Part shown: positions 49,745-53,718 of the stretch, piece after piece
Layout of the letters: every line of letters starts with the position of its first letter
How positions within the stretch are numbered: the first letter of the stretch is position 1
IMG/VR virus record: IMGVR_UViG_3300030107_001340
Span: 1-53,718 of that record
Origin: a virus
Length of the DNA stretch: 53,718 nt
Direction: 5' to 3' (one strand)
The notes under the pieces: generated by a model
What the model was told of the DNA's origin: nothing
The model's input: only the letters and a program-made list of their open reading frames with translations
Database searches by the model: none
Translations under genes and position numbers: made by a program

Positions 49745-52700
49745 ATGGCTGAACCACAATTAAATTTTGATTGGATGCAATCTATTCGGGAGCTTGAGCC
49801 TGAAAAAGAGGAAGAGAAAGTAGAACAAATAAGTACTACTGAACCCAGTCCTGTTAAGCCCGAAGTACCTGTAATAGAGCCTGATAAAGTGGAAGAGCAG
49901 GATAAAGTTAACACTGCTTTAGATTTTAGCTGGATGAAATCTGTTCAAAAAGATGACGACAAAGATATAACTCCTACTGTTAGGACTCAACCTAACGAAA
50001 GTGATGAAGTTACCTTTGAACAGTTAGCGTCTGATAAAAATTATATGAATATGTTACGCGAGTATCAGGAAAGTAGATTTGGTGAAGAGGGATTACAAGC
50101 TAAAGATGAAACGAACGAAGAATATGTTAAACGATTTCTATCTCATGTAAGAGAATTTGAAACTAATTCACTTGATCTAGGAAGACAACTTAGCTGGGTA
50201 CGTGAAGCCAAACCTGAAATGAGAAAGAAGTTTGGTATACTATATTCTCAAATGGAAAAGGCTCCGTCTTTCTGGGAAGAAGGTGGAACTAGTGTAGTAT
50301 CCGCTATACGGGATTATGGACTAGCTTTAATTACAGATCCTATTAATTATATAGGATTAGGCGCAGGTTCCATTGCACGTATAGCCGCTACTCGTGCCGT
50401 AACAAAAGCAATGCTTGAAGGTGGTAAAAAAGCTGCCGCTGAAGAAGCGAAAAAATATGGCATTAAAGGTATGCTAAAAACAAAACCCGGCTTGATAGCT
50501 ACTTCTGGCATAGCGGCTGAGTCAGGATTAGCTGCACAACAATCATTAAAATTGCAAGAAGCTAGAGTTCTGTCTGGTATGCAAGAGGAGGTTAGTGGTA
50601 CTCAAGCAGCAGCCGTAGGTGTAATAGGATTAGGTTTGGGTGCGGGTGGTGTGGCAGCTTCTCGTGGTATTGGTAGTAAATATATATTACAGGCTGGTAA
50701 GGAAAGGGCAAAACGAAGAAAAAAATTAGCTGCTGATTATGCAAAAAGAGAAAAGAGATTATCTAATAAGGCAGCTTCTTTAGCAGCCGAAGGTAATAAA
50801 CTAGGAACTGAATCAGGAGTTATATTTGACAAAGCTGCGGGTCGAGAAGTTTTAGAAGAGCTAGTTACTGTAGATTCAAAAGCAGATTTTGTTGCTCAAG
50901 CGGCATTTAAAAAAGAACTAATGAAACGAGTAGGTATGGTAGCTACTGATTTGGTAGACGATCTTGCTCGTGCTGGTAAGCTTGGAGAAATAGTAGACCA
51001 AGATGATAAAGCTTCAGAGGTTATAGCTAAGTTAGTTAAATCTACTGTAGCTAAAGGTGAAAAAGAAAAAACTTTAAAAGGTGTAAGCGAGCAAACTCGA
51101 AAAATTTTATACGGTACAGATAAAGATAAAGGACTTTTTGATACAATTCCTGCTGGAACTGTTGATTCCACAACTCTTAAAGCCGCATTACAAAGAGCGG
51201 GTCTAACTACAGAACAATTTGTTAACGCTATGGGAGCAAGTTTTTCTGATGCTGGCGCATATTTAAACACAGCAAGTAAAATTGGTAAGACAATAAAAAA
51301 CAGACTTAAAGTCCTTGGTCTTGAACAAAAGGAGATAGATAAATTATTGCCTTCATCTAGCGAAGTTAATAAGTTAACTAATCCATTTAGTTCTTTTTAT
51401 AACAGTGTTAAAGTATTTGATAGAAATCGTAGGGCATTTATGGTGAGTCAAATAGCCACGACTGTTCGTAACGTGTACACTGGCGGTGTTAGACTACCTA
51501 TGCATATGATAGCTGATGGTATAGAGTCAGCCATGTATCACTATGGTAAAGGTTTTAATGCTGCTACATCAGGTGAGATACAAAAGGGTACTCCTTTACA
51601 TATAGGTAAAACTATTTTTAGAGACGCTATAGGTTCTTTAAATAGGTTATCCCATGTAGCAAATACTGCCGACTTAGCTGATGCCTTGCTTAAACACAAC
51701 AATGTTCTAGCTTCTCGCTTTAGTCGATCTCTACAAGAGACAACAGATGACGAAGTGCTGTGGAAAGTATCTGAAAAACTAAACACGCTAAACATAGCGC
51801 AAGATTTATTATTTAGAAGAGCTATACTTACAGATAGCTTAGATAAAAGATTGCGAAGGGCAGGTGTAATCGTTGATAAACCTACTAAAATTGGTCAGTT
51901 TAAAAGTCTAGAAGAGCTTTCTGCTTCAGGTAGGAGAATACCTGATAAAGTATTGCAAAAATCAGTAGAAGACTCTTTATACTTTACTTTTTCAAGAATG
52001 CCTAAAAAAGGTGGAGAGAAAGTTGGTGATACATTTGGTAGAGGTTTTATAGATTTTATAGAATCTGCTCCTATTATTTTAACTGGCCCAGTACCTTTTT
52101 CAAGATTTATGGTGGGTGCATTACAAATGCAGTTTGATTATTCACTAGCTGGTTTTGGAATGGGTGTAAGAAATCTATTAAAAGCACGTAAGTTAAGCGA
52201 TGATCCCGCTATTCAAGACCAAATAATTCAAAAATCATACGGAGAAATCTCTAAAGGAATAGTGGGAACGGCTGCGTTAGGGGCAGCTATTCTTTATAGG
52301 GCTAACAACCAAGATACTCCTTTTAATCAATATAAAACTGGGGAAGATACTACTGTAGATTTAAGACCTATGTATCCCTTGGCTCCATATCTAGCCATAG
52401 CAGACGTTATGGTTAAGGCCGCTAATGGTAATTTAAATGAGGCTGATGCTAAAGGCATTGGTGAGGCAATAACAGGTTTTCAAGCAAGAACTGGAGCTAG
52501 TGGATATGTAGTGGATACTTTATTTAAGAGTATTGCTGGACAAGATAAAGCTAATTTAAATTTATCGCAGCTTGCCGGAGAATTTACCGGAGAAATATTT
52601 GGTTCTTTCAATACCCCTGCTAGAGTTGTGAGAGATATAATAGCAGGATATGATACTGAAGAAGCAGTTGTTAGAACGTCTAATGAGTATCAGGGTCTGA

Positions 52701-53320
52701 CTGTTGCTGATAGATTTTTTGAATCTTTTACAAACAAGTTTACAAAAGATATACCGATTGTATCTAGGCATCTTCCTGAATTAGAAAGTCCTACTAGAGA
52801 ATCTCCTGTGTATAGAAGAAGTTCTACACTGGGGCAATTAACAGGTATACGAACAGAATCGCCACGAAATATTGTCGAAAAAGAATTAGATAAGTTTGGG
52901 ATTAAACGCTATACAATAGCTCCAAAAACAGGGGATAAAGAAGCAGACAGTGCTATCAAGAGATATCTAGGTAAATACGCAGAGACATCAATAGCTGATA
53001 TAATCTCTGAAAAGGATTATCAGTCGGCTAGTAGAGTAAAACAAAAAGCAAAGATAAATAAATTATTTAATGTGTATAGAGGAATTGCAAAAAAAGTAGC
53101 GGAACATGAAGCAAAAATATCAAAAGAAAATAAAAAGATGTATACGCCTTTTGATCGTGCAAAGTATTTTAAATTGTCGAATTTACAAAGAGAAATTGCA
53201 GAAGAATGGTATCAGGAAAGATACGGAAAAAGTGTACTTGAAATGCAAGAGGAACAACCTAATGTAAATCACTTTATAGAAGCTGCTAATTTAGGAAAAG
53301 GAATCTATAAACTGATGTAA
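49745..53320 (+). CDS. Large internal virion / ejection protein (1191 aa)
   Basis: Residues 1-90 have two copies of LNFDWM/LDFSWM-QS and an acidic linker. YMNMLREYQESRFGEEGLQA starts the conserved body. Several Gly/Ala hydrophobic segments (about 185-215, 253-310, 775-800, 840-855) may insert into host membrane during infection. The last gene of the late operon, matching gp16-like T7 or gp20-like P22 core proteins in position. No lytic-transglycosylase motif (no ES/GLMQ) is found, unlike T7 gp16. Confidence 0.72.
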   Translation: MAEPQLNFDWMQSIRELEPEKEEEKVEQISTTEPSPVKPEVPVIEPDKVEEQDKVNTALDFSWMKSVQKDDDKDITPTVRTQPNESDEVTFEQLASDKNYMNMLREYQESRFGEEGLQAKDETNEEYVKRFLSHVREFETNSLDLGRQLSWVREAKPEMRKKFGILYSQMEKAPSFWEEGGTSVVSAIRDYGLALITDPINYIGLGAGSIARIAATRAVTKAMLEGGKKAAAEEAKKYGIKGMLKTKPGLIATSGIAAESGLAAQQSLKLQEARVLSGMQEEVSGTQAAAVGVIGLGLGAGGVAASRGIGSKYILQAGKERAKRRKKLAADYAKREKRLSNKAASLAAEGNKLGTESGVIFDKAAGREVLEELVTVDSKADFVAQAAFKKELMKRVGMVATDLVDDLARAGKLGEIVDQDDKASEVIAKLVKSTVAKGEKEKTLKGVSEQTRKILYGTDKDKGLFDTIPAGTVDSTTLKAALQRAGLTTEQFVNAMGASFSDAGAYLNTASKIGKTIKNRLKVLGLEQKEIDKLLPSSSEVNKLTNPFSSFYNSVKVFDRNRRAFMVSQIATTVRNVYTGGVRLPMHMIADGIESAMYHYGKGFNAATSGEIQKGTPLHIGKTIFRDAIGSLNRLSHVANTADLADALLKHNNVLASRFSRSLQETTDDEVLWKVSEKLNTLNIAQDLLFRRAILTDSLDKRLRRAGVIVDKPTKIGQFKSLEELSASGRRIPDKVLQKSVEDSLYFTFSRMPKKGGEKVGDTFGRGFIDFIESAPIILTGPVPFSRFMVGALQMQFDYSLAGFGMGVRNLLKARKLSDDPAIQDQIIQKSYGEISKGIVGTAALGAAILYRANNQDTPFNQYKTGEDTTVDLRPMYPLAPYLAIADVMVKAANGNLNEADAKGIGEAITGFQARTGASGYVVDTLFKSIAGQDKANLNLSQLAGEFTGEIFGSFNTPARVVRDIIAGYDTEEAVVRTSNEYQGLTVADRFFESFTNKFTKDIPIVSRHLPELESPTRESPVYRRSSTLGQLTGIRTESPRNIVEKELDKFGIKRYTIAPKTGDKEADSAIKRYLGKYAETSIADIISEKDYQSASRVKQKAKINKLFNVYRGIAKKVAEHEAKISKENKKMYTPFDRAKYFKLSNLQREIAEEWYQERYGKSVLEMQEEQPNVNHFIEAANLGKGIYKLM

Positions 53321-53327
53321 CTAACAC

Positions 53328-53687
53328 CTACCTATCATCTCCATTACCACTGAGCTTGCCCCGCTGTTTACGTGAGGCAAGCTTTTCTTTATTGTGGGCC
53401 GCTATTACAGACAGTGACATATCTAAGTCATGCGCCAATGCAGCACAGTACCATAACACATCACCTATCTCAGCAGCTACTTGCTCACGCCAGTTCTCAG
53501 GTAGGCTGGCCTCACCATCTCGTGCCAGCTTCTTTACTTTGTTGGCTACCTCACCTGCTTCTGCAGCTAATCCAAGTGCAGGGTAGAGTATCTTATACTG
53601 ATCAGGGTAGATGGCAGTCTCAATAGCAGACTTTTGATATGTGTCAAATAAAATATTCTTACTGAAATACGAGTACTTGTCTCTCAT
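53328..53687 (-). CDS. MazG-like nucleotide pyrophosphohydrolase
   Basis: 119 aa. GLAAEAGEVANKVKK supplies the EXXE pair and EIGDVLWYCAALAHDL the EXXD pair of the MazG helical fold, which bind the metal to hydrolyse (d)NTPs or ppGpp. In phages it may clear aberrant nucleotides or lower ppGpp. It is convergent with the late operon, and its C-terminal coding part contains the rightward terminator. After circle closure it follows the Rmf-like gene. Confidence 0.9.
   Translation of the reverse strand: MRDKYSYFSKNILFDTYQKSAIETAIYPDQYKILYPALGLAAEAGEVANKVKKLARDGEASLPENWREQVAAEIGDVLWYCAALAHDLDMSLSVIAAHNKEKLASRKQRGKLSGNGDDR
53353..53390 (+). terminator. Rightward intrinsic terminator inside the convergent MazG gene
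   Basis: AGCTTGCC (53353-53360) and GGCAAGCT (53376-53383) form a perfect 8-bp stem with a 15-nt loop, followed by TTTCTTT. It lies 33 bp after the stop of the last late gene and is read only on the plus strand. Confidence 0.7.
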
Positions 53688-53718
53688 CCAGTTTTCAGCT
53701 TCTTCTTTTAGTTTGTTC
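53668..53718. repeat. Terminal direct repeat, right copy (circular overlap)
   Basis: Exact copy of bases 1-51. It contains the start codon of the MazG-like gene (53685-53687). Confidence 0.95.

Overview
The window is a complete, AT-rich genome of a tailed marine podovirus. The first 51 bases are repeated exactly as the last 51, so the contig closes into a circle of 53,667 bp, and the MazG-like gene runs across the closure. The best lineage marker is the family A DNA polymerase. It carries a DnaJ-type CxxCxGxG zinc insertion between its exonuclease and polymerase domains, a peculiarity I know from the HMO-2011 type of SAR116/Roseobacter/SAR11 phages. A marine alphaproteobacterial host is therefore my inference; nothing in the sequence proves it.

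Left arm (about 1-19.4 kb, all minus strand). This is the early half. From distal to proximal it holds nucleotide metabolism (MazG-like, class I ribonucleotide reductase NrdA/NrdB, a DUF3310 protein), recombination nucleases (T7 endonuclease I-like, a Cas4/RecB-like exonuclease, another PD-(D/E)XK protein), a putative ssDNA-binding protein, DNA polymerase, DnaB-like helicase, primase, a tyrosine recombinase and a DUF932 protein. From 13.3 to 18.8 kb lies a patchwork of about 20 very small genes. In this patchwork eight copies of the 16-bp inverted repeat TGTCCAACCTTGGACA sit between genes, usually 14-33 nt before a start codon. Three strong sigma-70-like promoters and a 128-nt tRNA-like RNA with a predicted kissing loop also lie here. 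These are the most unusual parts of the window.

Control region (19,362-20,153). This is a 790-bp non-coding divergence point between the leftward and rightward gene blocks. It contains a consensus rightward promoter (TTGACA-17-TATAAT) overlapping a cluster of five TATCACA/TGTGATA motifs.

Right arm (20.1-53.3 kb, all plus strand). This is the late half. It starts with small basic proteins, several carrying a recurrent GGM motif, and a LysM protein. A lysis cassette follows (two or three membrane proteins plus a T4-type lysozyme). Then come the terminase genes, portal, a 968-aa protein with a tape-measure-like GEFV motif, scaffold, HK97-fold capsid, small structural proteins, tail-tube adaptor proteins, a repeat-bearing tail fibre and large internal-virion (ejection) proteins. 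A rightward terminator lies inside the convergent MazG gene.

No reverse transcriptase, CRISPR array, insertion sequence or recognisable CI-type repressor was seen. The integrase has no obvious adjacent attachment site. Family assignments come from motif reading and memory, not from database searches.
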